64,000 bases of DNA from Archegozetes longisetosus (GCA_018873245.2 JAEMBT020000001.1:5568220-5632219), one strand, 5' to 3'; positions 32,890-43,767 are shown, numbered from the stretch's first letter. The notes: generated by a model not told the origin, from the sequence alone. Numbers and translations: made by a program.

Positions 32890-33664
32890 CACTAAAGTAA
32901 ATGTTAATAGTTTTACGCAAAGCATCGCCGATACCATTATCTGCTAAACACTCATATGTTTCGACACTATTTTTACCAAATTTTGGTAAATTCAATATGT
33001 CTCCTTCAAATATATCTCCTATTCATTGAAATTATTGATAAATTATAAATATCTAATGAGCTTATAACAAGTTAAACCTTTAGAACTAATCCATTTGATG
33101 GTAGGTTTAGGTAAGCCATCGGCTATGCATTCAATAATGACATGATCGCCAGCATTTACACGAATATCATTCGGTTCTTTTACCCAATTTGGAGCAACTA
33201 TTAATTTTTAGATAATCATATGAAGTAAAGAATAAAAATCAGATAATTAAATACCTCTAACATTCAAAGAAAATCTTTGCGAGTCTGAACCAAAAGCATT
33301 TCGAACAGTACACGAATAATTTCCAGAATCACTTCTATGTACTTTTGGAATAATAAGATTAGAATATTCTGCAGCTGTATCTATTCTGAAATTGGATTCT
33401 GGACTCGAGATTAAAACCTGATCATTTTTATACCACTGAAAGAACAAAGGAGTAGACCCTTTCTCTAACGCACAAAGTACTTGTACTCTTTTTCCTTCAG
33501 TTTGATTCATGTGATTGGCCATAAATAGTTTTGGAGCTAACAAATAGTTAAAATTAATTGTAGAAAAATTATAATTCATACTTATTTCAACTAAATTTAC
33601 CTTCGTTCGCATACACCACAATTAACAAAATTAAGAAATTACAAGAACGTAAGAACAAGTTCAT
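32890..33664 (-). CDS. sDscam: sDscam 5' cassette 18, two variable Ig domains
   Basis: Exon 1 33601-33664 (MNLFLRSCNFLILLIVVYA), exon 2 33255-33536 (282 nt, one codon shorter: APKLFMANHMNQTEG; LFFQWYKND; YSCTVRNAFGSDS), exon 3 33078-33197, exon 4 32890-33018. Intact. Confidence 0.88.
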
Positions 33665-33730
33665 CTTTACATCTATTGCAAACTATGGCGGACTTCTTTA
33701 ACATCAGAAAAACTATTCCAAATACAAGAA

Positions 33731-33765
33731 TGGATAACACTGCGACACATATCGCTAGCAATTCA
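33731..33765 (-). promoter_or_regulatory. Proximal promoter-like box of cassette 18
   Basis: AACACTGCGACACATATCGC, no GGCGGT partner. Confidence 0.45.
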
Positions 33766-33875
33766 ATTTAACTTTATTCAAGCGCTTATTTTATTTCAGT
33801 AAAAGAAGCATAAACTTAATAGAAAATGCTTCCCTAATACAAAACTTCATTAATAATAACCTGAACTATACTTTG

Positions 33876-33898
33876 TTCGCGTACTTTTGGCTCAAATA
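33876..33898 (-). promoter_or_regulatory. Conserved block upstream of cassette 18
   Basis: TTCGCGTACTTTTGGCTCAA, equivalent of the block at 23932. Confidence 0.45.
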
Positions 33899-33964
33899 TC
33901 AATTTCAAAATAAAATCAATTATAATTTCAAGTATTAAATGAATGATTAAAGGTTAAATCAGAC

Positions 33965-34386
33965 CTTTGACAATTATTAAAGCAGACTGAATATGAGTTC
34001 CAAACGCATTTCTTGCAATACAGGAATAGTTTCCAGAATCACTTCTATCAACACTTTTTATAGCAAACAGCGAATAATCGTCATTATTTTCAATCTTATA
34101 TTCAGATTCCGGATTGTTTGCTAAATTTATCCCATTTTTATTCCACTGGAAAAATACAGGTTTAGTTCCAGCACTTGAATGACAAAATAGACGAAAAGAA
34201 GAACCTTCTGTTACAGTGCTTTGAGAAGGAAGTGGTAAAAGCACTGGAACTTCTATAAGAGCATCAAATTATTAATTATATTTAAAATATATATTCAGTA
34301 TTTTGTCATTTGATACCTTTGCAATAACAGAATTTGATCGCAATCAGAATTAACACAATAGGAATCTTATTCATTAATAAGCACAT
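33965..34386 (-). CDS. sDscam: sDscam 5' cassette 19, single variable Ig domain
   Basis: Exon 1 34317-34386 (MCLLMNKIPIVLILIAIKF), exon 2 33965-34252 (EVPVLLPLPSQSTVTEG, VFFQWNKNGI, YSCIARNAFGTHI). No Ig2 exons. Last (most upstream) of the one-Ig cassettes; its N-terminal Ig1 strand resembles the ordinary two-Ig group more than cassettes 7-17. Confidence 0.85.
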
Positions 34387-34468
34387 TATGAGTAAGTATA
34401 CTATGATCAAAAACAACAATAATGTCTACTTTTCAGAAATTTCACAGAAAAAACACAATTTCAAATAC

Positions 34469-34518
34469 AGCAAAAGCGACACATATTGCTTGAGATTCAA
34501 TTTGATATTGACTGGCGG
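34469..34518 (-). promoter_or_regulatory. Bipartite promoter-like element of cassette 19
   Basis: GCGACACATATTGC and GGCGGT. Confidence 0.62.
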
Positions 34519-34548
34519 TTGAATCAGAACTTTAACAAAAGTTCTCAC

Positions 34549-35340
34549 CACTAAAATGAATTGTAATAACTTTTCTTAAGGGATCTTCAACGCCATTATC
34601 TGCTATGCACTCATATTTATCAATAGCATTGACTGTAATCTTAGGCAAACTTAATACTTCGCCTTCAATTACGTTTCCTGAGTATTCAAATTGCCCTAAT
34701 TATTAATTTTCAGTCAAATATTAAGCTAAAAGTATAACCTTTAGAACTAATCCATTTAACTGTAGGCTTTGGTAAACCATCGGCTTTGCACTCAATAGTG
34801 AGATCTTCGCCAGCATTTACTCTAATGTCATTTGGCTCTTTGATCCAAATGGGAGGTACTGATAATATTTACAGATAATTAAAAAGTGTTTAGAAATCAA
34901 ATAAATTAATTTTGTACCTTTAATAGAAAGCAAAACACTTTGACTGTCAGATCCAATAGCATTGCGAACAATACATGTATAATTTCCGGCATCGCTTTTA
35001 TCAACATTTTCTATCGTCAAAGTTGAATGCTTATCAAAATTTTCTATTTTGTAATTGATTTTAGGATAAGGTTTAATCGATTGTCCATTTTTAGACCACT
35101 GGAAAAATAAAGGTACAGAGCCTTCAAGCACGGAACAGAACAATAGAAATCTAGTGCCTTCCGATTGACTTCTACTGTCGAGCATTGAAGTCAGCTTTGG
35201 GGCTGTTGTGAAAATTTCATTTTAGAAACTGTGACAAAATTCAATAGTGTTTTACTGAAATTGTTCAATACCTCTTAAAATTGATGGAAAAGTTTCATCA
35301 ATTTGAAGGATGAGATCACAATCAAAAATGATTTTAACAT
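34549..35340 (-). CDS. sDscam: sDscam 5' cassette 20, signal exon uncertain
   Basis: Exon 2 34918-35202 (APKLTSMLDSRSQSEG, LFFQWSKNGQ, YTCIVRNAIGSDS), exon 3 34739-34858 (VPPIWIKEPNDIRV) and exon 4 34549-34677 (YECIADNGVEDPLRK) are intact. Exon 1 (35272-35340, ATG at 35338-35340) is 69 nt, not one more than a multiple of three. From that ATG the peptide MLKSFLIVISSFKLM is signal-like but ends in TAA before the donor. An in-frame alternative would start at the ATG inside the promoter motif and lacks a clear signal peptide. Likely a one-base loss in exon 1. Confidence 0.72.
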
Positions 35341-35426
35341 TATATAAAACAGACTTAAAGAGCAAAAATTTCGAGTTTGTGGATATGGCGGATGAAAAAT
35401 ACTTTTGGAATGTGTTTTCATAGTTA

Positions 35427-35478
35427 ACAGTGCGACACATTTTGGTTTAGATTCAATGTTGAAAGTTTGAAGCGCTTT
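35427..35478 (-). promoter_or_regulatory. Promoter-like element of cassette 20
   Basis: GCGACACATTTTGG is clear; the second block is degenerate (AAGCGCT). Confidence 0.45.
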
Positions 35479-35497
35479 ATTTCTATTGGTATCTTAC

Positions 35498-36283
35498 CGC
35501 TAACTAAAACAGTAATGGTTTTTCTCAACGCATCATCGATACCATTATCAGCAATACATGTCAGTACAATTTGATTAGTATTAATTGGGCTTAATTTCAG
35601 TATTTGCTTTTCTATCCTTTTTCCTAATATATGTATGTATAAAGTTTAACAAATTGTTTGTAAACAATTACGTAAGTGATACCTTCAGCATCAATCCAAG
35701 TTATTCTAGGTTTTGGTTCACCTTCAGCTCTGCATTCAATTGAAATATCTTTCTTAGCACTTATTTGCATATCTCTTGGCTCAATAACCCATTTTGGCGC
35801 CACTTAAATATTAAAATAACAAACTTTCACAAATCTAATCGCAAACATACAGAGAAACGTTTGTCAAACCTTTAACTGTAAGAAGTGCTGATTGACTATC
35901 AGTACCGAAAGCATTGCGTACAACACACGAATAATTTCCAGAATCAGACCGAATAACGTTTCTGATCAAGAATAGTGAATGCTCTTCAGAATTCTCGATC
36001 TTGTAATTAGTTTGTGGACTAGCATTCAATATTTGGCCATTTTTTGTCCATTGAAAAAATAATGGTTTACTACCAGTTTGTATCGAGCAATATAAGCGAA
36101 ATTGAAAGCCTTCAGAAACAGTGTTTTGCTGCTTGAAATCTAACAATTTTGGGGCATCTATTCAACAATATTTAAAACGAAAATTCTCTCACTAAATTTT
36201 ATAATACTTCGTAAATCATTTATACCTTTAGAACTAATTGCTGATATGAATTGGCACAAAATCAACACAAAAATTAAATCCAT
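35498..36283 (-). CDS. sDscam: sDscam 5' cassette 21, two variable Ig domains
   Basis: Exon 1 36226-36283 (MDLIFVLILCQFISAIS), exon 2 35870-36157 (DAPKLLDFKQQNTVSEG, LFFQWTKNGQ, YSCVVRNAFGTDS), exon 3 35683-35802 (VAPKWVIEPRDMQ), exon 4 35498-35623 (LTCIADNGIDDALRK). Intact. First of the 0.93-kb-spaced series. Confidence 0.88.
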
Positions 36284-36356
36284 CTCTCAACTAAAATTTA
36301 TGTCGACTCGAAACACAAGTTAGAAAAATGTCAGAAATATCATGAAAATTTAGTAA

Positions 36357-36406
36357 CAAAAGCGCCACATTTTGCTTGAAAATCATAAGATAATCGCTGG
36401 CGGTTT
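36357..36406 (-). promoter_or_regulatory. Bipartite promoter-like element of cassette 21
   Basis: GCGCCACATTTTGC and GGCGGT at standard spacing. Confidence 0.65.
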
Positions 36407-36438
36407 GTTTCAGTTCAGTTAAAGTCTTTGTCTCATAC

Positions 36439-37229
36439 CGCTAACTGATAGTTGAATAGTTTTTTTCAATGGACTGTCAATACCATTATCGGCAATGCAA
36501 GTCAGCGAAACTTTTCTAGCAGTTAATTTGTTAAGTTTCAAAATTTCACTATCAACTCGTTTCCCTATATTTAAATAAATGAATCATCAGCAAGATTATA
36601 AGAGATCTTTGAATTGATCGCAAACCACCTTCAAAGTCAATCCAAGAAATCTTAGGTTTAGGTTCTCCGTCAGCCCTGCACTCAATACTGATATTATTTG
36701 AAGCTATTAGTCGCATATCATTGGGCTCTATGACCCACTTTGGTGCAGCTAAACATGAATTTAAATTGAATTCTAATAAGAATAAAGCTTAATGAGTAAA
36801 CAGTTCAAGTGTCAAACCTCTAACTGTAAGAAGCGCTGACTGACTATCAGTGCCAAAAGCATTGCGAACAATACATGAGTAATTTCCAGAATCGGAACGA
36901 GCAACACTGATTATTTTGAATATAGACAAATCTTCAGTATTCTCGATCTTATAACTAGCCTTTGGACTAGTATTTAATATTTGGCCATCTTTTGTCCATT
37001 TAAAAAATAATGGTTTGCTACCAGTTTGTATTGAACAATATAAGCCAAATTGAAAGCCTTCAGAAATTATGTTTTGTTGCGGAAAGGCTAAGAGTTTTGG
37101 AGCATCTATTCAATTAAATTAAATTTTCGGAGTCAAAACCTTCGATTTTGAAAATTGTTAGTCAATCATACCTTTGGATAAACTGAATGAGAAAAATTGG
37201 CACAAAAGTAACACAAAAATTAAATTCAT
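36439..37229 (-). CDS. sDscam: sDscam 5' cassette 22, two variable Ig domains
   Basis: Exon 1 37172-37229 (MNLIFVLLLCQFFSFSLS), exon 2 36818-37105 (DAPKLLAFPQQN, LFFKWTKDGQ in place of FFQW, YSCIVRNAFGTDS; no internal ATG), exon 3 36629-36748 (AAPKWVIEPNDMR), exon 4 36439-36564. Intact. Confidence 0.87.
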
Positions 37230-37298
37230 TTTTTAATTTGAAGATGTAAATACCGAACACAGGCAAGAAAAATGTCAGAAATATAAAGAAATTTAGTC

Positions 37299-37346
37299 AC
37301 AAAAGCGCCACATTTTGCTTGAAAATCATAAGAGTATCGCTGGCGG
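37299..37346 (-). promoter_or_regulatory. Bipartite promoter-like element of cassette 22
   Basis: GCGCCACATTTTGC and GGCGGC. Confidence 0.62.
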
Positions 37347-37382
37347 CTCGTTTCATTTCAGTAAAAAGTTTTCAATTCTTAC

Positions 37383-38159
37383 CACTAACTGATAAATGAA
37401 TGACTTTTCTTAAAGGAGTGTCAATACCATTATCGGCAATACATGTTAGCGTCAATTTTTTAGCTATCAGTTTATCAAGTCTCAATATTTCGCTGTTAGT
37501 TCGCTTTCCTAATTTTGAATAATTGGATAATTAGGAAAGATACAGCAAAAGTCTAAAACAATTGAAGACTACCTTCAAAGTCAATCCAAGAAATCTTTGG
37601 TTTAGGCTCCCCATCGGCCTTGCATTCAATACTTATATTGCTCGAAGCTATTAGTCGCATATCTTTGGGCTCTATTACCCACTTTGGTGCAGCTGAATAT
37701 CAATTGAATTAAAATTGAAAAAAATCGCTTAAAAATAAATTCAATCATCAAACCTTTTACAACAAGAAGAGCTGATTGACTATCAGTACCGAAAGTATTA
37801 CGAACATTACACGAATAATTTCCAGAATCATTACGAAATACATTCATTATTTTCAATATAGATTGATCTTCAGAATTCTCGATCTTATAGTTAGTTTGTG
37901 GGCTATTATTCAGTGTTTGCCCATTTTTTATCCATTGAAAGAATAGTGGTTTACTTCCGAACTGTATCGAACATAAGAGACGGAATGAAACACCTTCTGA
38001 TACAGAGCTAACTTGTGTTAATGGCAATAGTTTAGGTGATTCTATCAATTAAAACATTGTTAGGACATGTATTTATCAAACTCTGGGAAATAGTTAATTA
38101 CCTTTGCACTGGATTAATGCGAGTAATTGATAGAAACTGAGCACAAATATTAATTTCAT
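37383..38159 (-). CDS. sDscam: sDscam 5' cassette 23, two variable Ig domains
   Basis: Exon 1 38102-38159 (MKLIFVLSFYQLLALIQ), exon 2 37754-38041 (ESPKLLPLTQVSSVSEG, LFFQWIKNGQ, YSCNVRNTFGTDS), exon 3 37573-37692, exon 4 37383-37508. Intact. Nearly identical in exons 1 and 2 to cassette 26, three cassettes away. Confidence 0.88.
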
Positions 38160-38218
38160 TTTTACTCTTAAAACAAATTCAATTGAGAGAAATGTCAGAA
38201 AAAGTGTAATCTAAAGCC

Positions 38219-38268
38219 ACAAAAGCGACACATATTGCTCGAAAATCATAAGATAATCGCTGGCGGTT
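38219..38268 (-). promoter_or_regulatory. Bipartite promoter-like element of cassette 23
   Basis: GCGACACATATTGC and GGCGGT. Confidence 0.63.
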
Positions 38269-38301
38269 TGTTTCATTTCTACAAAAGTTTACAATTCTTA
38301 C

Positions 38302-39095
38302 CACTAACTGATAGATGGATAACTTTTCTTATAGGAGTGTCAATACCATTATCGGCAATACATGTTAGCGAAACATTTTTAGCAATCAATTTATTAAGTT
38401 TCAAAACTTCGCTATCAATTCTTTTTCCTAATTATAAACCATTGAATAAATAAAGATAAATGTGAGAAAAATTAGAATTAATTGAAGACTACCTTCAAAA
38501 TTAATCCAAGAAATCTTAGGCTTAGGCTCTCCGTCAGCTTTGCATTCAATACTTATATCATTGCCAGCTATTAATCGCATATCTTTTGGCTCTATCACCC
38601 ATTTTGGTGAAGCTGAATGTCAATTTAAATTGAATTTTAATAATAATAAAACATAAGGAATAAACCATCTAAGTGTCGAACCTTTAACGATGAGAAGCGC
38701 TGATTGGCTATCAGCACCGAAAGCATTCGTAACAGTACACGAATAATTGCCAGAATCAGAACGAAGTACATTCAATATTTTAAAAATAGATTGATCTTCC
38801 GAATTTTCAATTTTGTAATTAGTTCTCGGACTATTAATAAGTACTTGGCTATCTTTTGTCCACTGAAAATATAATGGTTTACTACCCGTAAGTATCGAGC
38901 ATAAAAAGCGGAATTGAAAGCCTTCAGGAACTATATTTTGCTTCTTGAAATCTAACAATTTTGGCGCATCTATTCAATGATATTAAATATTTGAAATAAA
39001 ATATTTTTCAAATTTATGGTCTGCAATTCATTTATACCTTTAGAGCTAATATCCGAGATGAATTGACACAAAATTAACGCAAAAACTAAGTTCAT
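38302..39095 (-). CDS. sDscam: sDscam 5' cassette 24, two variable Ig domains
   Basis: Exon 1 39038-39095 (MNLVFALILCQFISDIS), exon 2 38682-38969 (LDFKKQNIVPEG, LYFQWTKDSQ, YSCTVTNAFGADS), exon 3 38493-38612 (ASPKWVIEPKDMR), exon 4 38302-38427. Intact. Confidence 0.88.
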
Positions 39096-39164
39096 TTTTT
39101 AGTAAAAGAATGTATACACGAAACAAGTCAGAAAAATGTCAGAAATATCAGAGATTTAAAGATA

Positions 39165-39212
39165 CATAAGCGCCACATTTTGCTCGAAAATCATAAGATA
39201 ATCGCTGGCGGT
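39165..39212 (-). promoter_or_regulatory. Bipartite promoter-like element of cassette 24
   Basis: GCGCCACATTTTGC and GGCGGT. Confidence 0.65.
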
Positions 39213-39246
39213 TTGTTTCAGTTTAGTTAAAAAGTGTCAATCTTAC

Positions 39247-40027
39247 CACTAACTGATAATTGAATGGCTTTTCTCAAAGGAGTGTCAATACCATTATCGG
39301 CAATGCATGTGAGCGAAACTTTTCTAGCAACTAATCGGTCAAGTTTCAAGATTTCACCTTCAATTCTCTTCCCTTTTCATAAACAATTTGATAAGTAAGC
39401 AAAATACAACTAATAAGTTACTAAACGAAGACTACCTTCAAAGTCAATCCAAGAGATCTTAGGTTTGGGTTCTCCGTCAGCCCTGCACTCAATACTGATA
39501 TTGCTTGAAGCTATTAATCGCATATCTTTGGGCTCTATTACCCACTTTGGTGCAGCTAGATATTAGTTTAGATTTAGTCTTATCAATGTTTAAATTTAAA
39601 ATAATAATCTGTTAACCAAACCTTTAACTGTAAGAAGTGCTGACTGACTGTCACTGCCGAAAGCATTCCTAACAGTACACGAATAATTGCCAGAATCAGT
39701 ACGAGTAACATTCGTTAGTTTAAATATTGACTGATCTTCAAAATTGTCAATCTTATAATTAGTTTGTGGACTATTGTTGAGCATTTGCCCATTTTTTGTC
39801 CACTGAAAGAATAGTGGTTTACTACCCGTTAATATTGAACAATAAAAGCGGAATAGAAAGCCTCAGAGACAATGTTTTGTTGTCTAAAAGCAATGAGTTT
39901 TGGAGGGTCTGCTGAATATTAAAAATTTTAATTGAAAAGTTTGAAACATTCGTTCTTCAAATCATTTACCTTTTGATAGAATAGTTGAGAAAAATTGGCA
40001 CAAGATAATCACATAAATCAGATTCAT
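39247..40027 (-). pseudogene. sDscam: sDscam 5' cassette 25, frameshift in Ig1 exon
   Basis: Exon 1 39970-40027 (MNLIYVIILCQFFSTIL), exon 2 39622-39908, exon 3 39436-39555, exon 4 39247-39372. Exon 2 is 287 nt: a base is missing near 39872 (GAGGC where paralogues have GAAGGC, coding EG), which throws the frame into an early TAA. The exon 2 acceptor also differs (DPPKL). Exons 3 and 4 are intact and would still be usable by an upstream donor. Confidence 0.8.
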
Positions 40028-40098
40028 TTTTGCATTTTAAAAACTTCAACTCGAAATACAAGTCAGAAAAATGTCAGAAATCAAATAAATTTAGTTAC

Positions 40099-40146
40099 AT
40101 AAGCGCCACATTTTGCTAGAAAATCATAAGACAACCGCTGGCGGTT
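40099..40146 (-). promoter_or_regulatory. Bipartite promoter-like element of cassette 25
   Basis: GCGCCACATTTTGC and GGCGGT. Confidence 0.65.
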
Positions 40147-40183
40147 TGTTTCAGTTTAGCTTAAATAAGTCTTAAACTCTTAC

Positions 40184-40965
40184 CACTAACTGACAGATGG
40201 ATAACTTTTCTTAAGGGGGCATCAACACCATTATCAGCAATACATTCAGCCTTTATCTTATTAGATTTAAATTGACTTAGGGTTAGAATTTCGCTATTGA
40301 TTCTTTTTCCTACAATTGTTTCAATAAAAAATAAATTCTAATAGGTTTCAATCATCTGTCGAGTTTAGCGCTACCTTCAGAGGTTATCCAAGAAATCTTA
40401 GGTTTAGGTTCTCCATCAGCTTTGCATTCAATACTTATATTATTTGCAGCTATTACTTGCATGTCTTTGGGTTCTATAACCCATCTTGGTGCAGCTAAAC
40501 ATTAATTTAAGTTGAATTTTAGTAAAAGTAAAATCTAAAGTACAAATTCTTTGTCAGACCTTTAACTATAAGAAGCGCTGATTGACTATCAGTACCGAAA
40601 GCATTGCGAACATTACATGAATAATTTCCAGAATCAGAACGGACAACATTCTTAATTAAAAATAGTGAATGTTCTTCAGAATTCTCAATCTTATGATTAG
40701 TTTGCGGAGTGTTATTCAGTATCTGCCCATTTTTTATCCATTGAAAGAATAGTGGTTTACTTCCGAACTGTATCGAACACAAGAGACGGAATGAAACACC
40801 TTCTGATACTGAACTAACTGGTGTTAATGGCAATAGTTTAGGTGATTCTATCAATTAAAACATTGTTAGGACATGTACTTATCAAACTTTGGGGAATAGT
40901 TAATTACCTTTGCATTGTATTAATGAGAATAATTGATAGAAACTGAGAACAAAAATGAACTTCAT
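40184..40965 (-). CDS. sDscam: sDscam 5' cassette 26, two variable Ig domains
   Basis: Exon 1 40908-40965 (MKFIFVLSFYQLFSLIQ), exon 2 40560-40847 (ESPKLLPLTPVSSVSEG, LFFQWIKNGQ, YSCNVRNAFGTDS), exon 3 40375-40494 (AAPRWVIEPKDMQ), exon 4 40184-40309 (AECIADNGVDAPLRK). Intact. Confidence 0.88.
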
Positions 40966-41023
40966 ATTTACTCTTAAAATAAATTCAATTGAGACAAATG
41001 TCAGAAAAGTGTAATCTAAAGCC

Positions 41024-41072
41024 ACAAAAGCGACACATATTGCTCGAAAATCATAAGATAATCGCTGGCGGT
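41024..41072 (-). promoter_or_regulatory. Bipartite promoter-like element of cassette 26
   Basis: GCGACACATATTGC and GGCGGT. Confidence 0.63.
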
Positions 41073-41106
41073 TTGTTTCATTTCTACAAAAGTTTACAAT
41101 TCTTAC

Positions 41107-41890
41107 CACTAACTGATAGATGGATAACTTTTCTTAGAGGAGTGTCAACACCATTGTCGGCAATGCAAGTCAGCGAAACGTTTTTAGCAACCAATTTAAG
41201 TTTCAAAACTTCGCTATCAATTCTTTTTCCTAGTTTCGAATCATTAAATAATTGAGAAAAATGTGAGAAAATTAGAATTGATTGAAGACTACCTTCAAAG
41301 TCAATCCACGATATTTTAGGTTTGGGTTCTCCGTCAGCCCTGCACTCAATGCTTATATTATTGACGGCTATTAATCGCATATCTTTGGGTTCTATTACCC
41401 ATTTTGGTGCAACTAAGTATCAGTTTAGATTTAACTTTTAGCAATAGTGGAATGTAAAATAGTAACTCATTAACCAAACCTTTAACTATAAGAAGTGCTG
41501 ACTGACTATCAGTACCAAAAGCATTCCTAACAGTACACGAATAATTGCCAGAATCAGAACGAATAACATTCGGAATCTTAAATATTGATTGATCTTCAGA
41601 ATTATCAATCTTGTAATTAGTTTGTGGACTATTGTTTAGTGTTTGGCCATTTTTCGTCCATTGAAAAAATAATGGTTTACTACCAGTTTGTGTCGAACAG
41701 TATAAGCCAAATTGAAAGCCTTCAGAAACTATGTTTTGTTGTTTAAAATCTAACAATTTTGGGGCATCTATTCAACAATATTTAATATTTGAGTAAACAT
41801 TTTCAAAATTATAGTCTGCAAATCATTTATACCTTTAGAGATAATATTCGAGATAAATTGGCACAGAATTAACACAAAAAGTAATTCCAT
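41107..41890 (-). CDS. sDscam: sDscam 5' cassette 27, two variable Ig domains
   Basis: Exon 1 41833-41890 (MELLFVLILCQFISNII), exon 2 41480-41767 (LDFKQQNIVSEG, LFFQWTKNGQ, YSCTVRNAFGTDS), exon 3 41293-41412 (VAPKWVIEPKDMR), exon 4 41107-41229 (one codon shorter than neighbours; LTCIADNGVDTPLRK). Intact. Confidence 0.88.
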
Positions 41891-41958
41891 TTTTCTACGT
41901 AAAAATGCAAGCTCCAAACACAAGTCAAAAAATGTCAGAAATACAAGTGATTCAAGTC

Positions 41959-42007
41959 ACTAAAGCGCCACATTTTGCTGCAAAATCATAAGATAATTGC
42001 TGGCGGT
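41959..42007 (-). promoter_or_regulatory. Bipartite promoter-like element of cassette 27
   Basis: GCGCCACATTTTGC and GGCGGT. Confidence 0.65.
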
Positions 42008-42045
42008 TTGTTTCAGTTTAGCAGAAATAAGTCTTAGATTCTTAC

Positions 42046-42829
42046 CACTAACTGTTAACTGAATAACTTTTGTCAATGGAGTGTCAATACCATTATCGGC
42101 AATACATTCAGCTTCAATCTTATTAGATTTGATTTGTCTCAAGACTAAAATTTCGTTATCTATCCTTCTACCTGAAATTGATTCAATGAAATATTATGCC
42201 TGAATTTTATCAATAGTATTTAACCACCTTCAGAGGTGACCCATGAGATTTTAGGTTTAGGCTCCCCGTCAGCTCTACATTCAACACTTATGTTATTGCC
42301 AGCTATTAATCGCATGTCTTTGGGTTCTAATACCCATTTTGGTGCAGCTAAATATCAATTTAGGTTAAATTTCAATAAGACTTAAAGTCTGAAATCCAAA
42401 ATCAATTCAAACCTTTGACTATGAGTAGCGCTGATTGACTATCAGTACCGAAAGCATTTCTAACGGAACATGAATAATTGCCAGAATCAGAACGAATAAC
42501 GCTCACTATCTTCAATATAGACTGGTCGTCAGAATTTTCGATCTTATAGCTAGTTTGTGGACTGTTATTGAGTATTTGGCCATTTTTTGTCCACTGAAAA
42601 AATAATGGTTTACTACCAGTTAATACTGAACAATAGAAGCGCAATAGAAAACCTTCGGAAACAACGTTTTGCTGCTTAAAATCTAAGAGTTTTGGAGCAT
42701 CTATTCGATAAAAATGAATATATCAATTGAAAAGCCCTTCGATTTCAATTCAAGAGAATAATTTGTACCTTTGGATGTAGTAGTTAAGAAAAATTGGAAC
42801 AAAGTTAACACAAGAAACAGACTTTGCAT
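42046..42829 (-). CDS. sDscam: sDscam 5' cassette 28, two variable Ig domains
   Basis: Exon 1 42769-42829 (MQSLFLVLTLFQFFLTT), exon 2 42413-42700 (RFYCSVLTGSKP, LFFQWTKNGQ, YSCSVRNAFGTDS), exon 3 42228-42347 (AAPKWVLEPKDMR), exon 4 42046-42171. Intact. Confidence 0.88.
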
Positions 42830-42894
42830 CTTTAAAAAACGTCAACTCGAAACACAGGTCATAAAAATGTCAGAAATCAAGTAGATTTAGTTAC

Positions 42895-42942
42895 ATAAGC
42901 GCCACATTTTGCTAGAAAATCATAAGATAATTGCTGGCGGTT
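42895..42942 (-). promoter_or_regulatory. Bipartite promoter-like element of cassette 28
   Basis: GCGCCACATTTTGC and GGCGGT. Confidence 0.65.
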
Positions 42943-42979
42943 TGTTTCAGTTTAACAAAAATAAGTTCTAAACTCTTAC

Positions 42980-43767
42980 CACTGACTGAAAGATGAATAA
43001 CTTTTGTCAATGGTGTGTCGATACCATTATCGGCAATACATTCAGCCTTAATCTTATTAGACTTAAATTGATTTAGGGTTAGAATTTCGTTATTAATTTT
43101 TTTTCCTAAAATTATTTCGATAAATAATAAATTCTAAAAGTTTTTAGTCATCTTTTGAGTTTAGCGCTACCTTCAGAGGTTACCCAAAAAATCTTGGGTT
43201 TAGGTTCTCCATCAGCTCTGCACTCAATACTTATATTATTGCCAGCTATTAATCGCATATCTTTGGGTTCTATTACCCATTTTGGTGCAGCTAAATATTA
43301 GTTTAGATTTAATTTTATTAATATTCAAATGTAGACTAACAGTCCAATATCCAAACCTTTAACTGTAAGAAGTGCTGATTGACTGTCACTGCCAAAAGTG
43401 TTCCTAACAGTACACGAATAATTGCCAGAATCAGAACGAGTAACATTCGTTAGCTTGAATATTGACTGATCTTCAAAATTTTCAATCTTATAATTAGTTT
43501 GTGGACTACTTGTCAATATTTGTCCACTTTTAGACCATTGAAAAACAATGGTTTACTACCAGTTTGTATCGAACAATATAAGCGAAATTGTAGGCCTTCA
43601 GAAGCAACATTATTCTGTGAAAGAGCAATGAGCTTTGGAGCATCTATTGAATAATTTTCAATAATTGGTGAAAAACCTTTCTATATTTGTTGTAGGAAAT
43701 TGTTAATACCTTTTGATGAAATAGTTGAGAAAAACTGGCATAAAATGAACACACAAAATATATACAT
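42980..43767 (-). pseudogene. sDscam: sDscam 5' cassette 29, frameshift in Ig1 exon
   Basis: Exon 1 43710-43767 (MYIFCVFILCQFFSTIS), exon 2 43357-43643, exon 3 43171-43290, exon 4 42980-43105. Exon 2 is 287 nt: the A run at about 43541-43545 (coding the FFQ of FFQW) has five bases where paralogues have six, so the frame shifts just before the Ig tryptophan. Everything else is intact. A homopolymer error is as likely as real decay. Confidence 0.8.
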
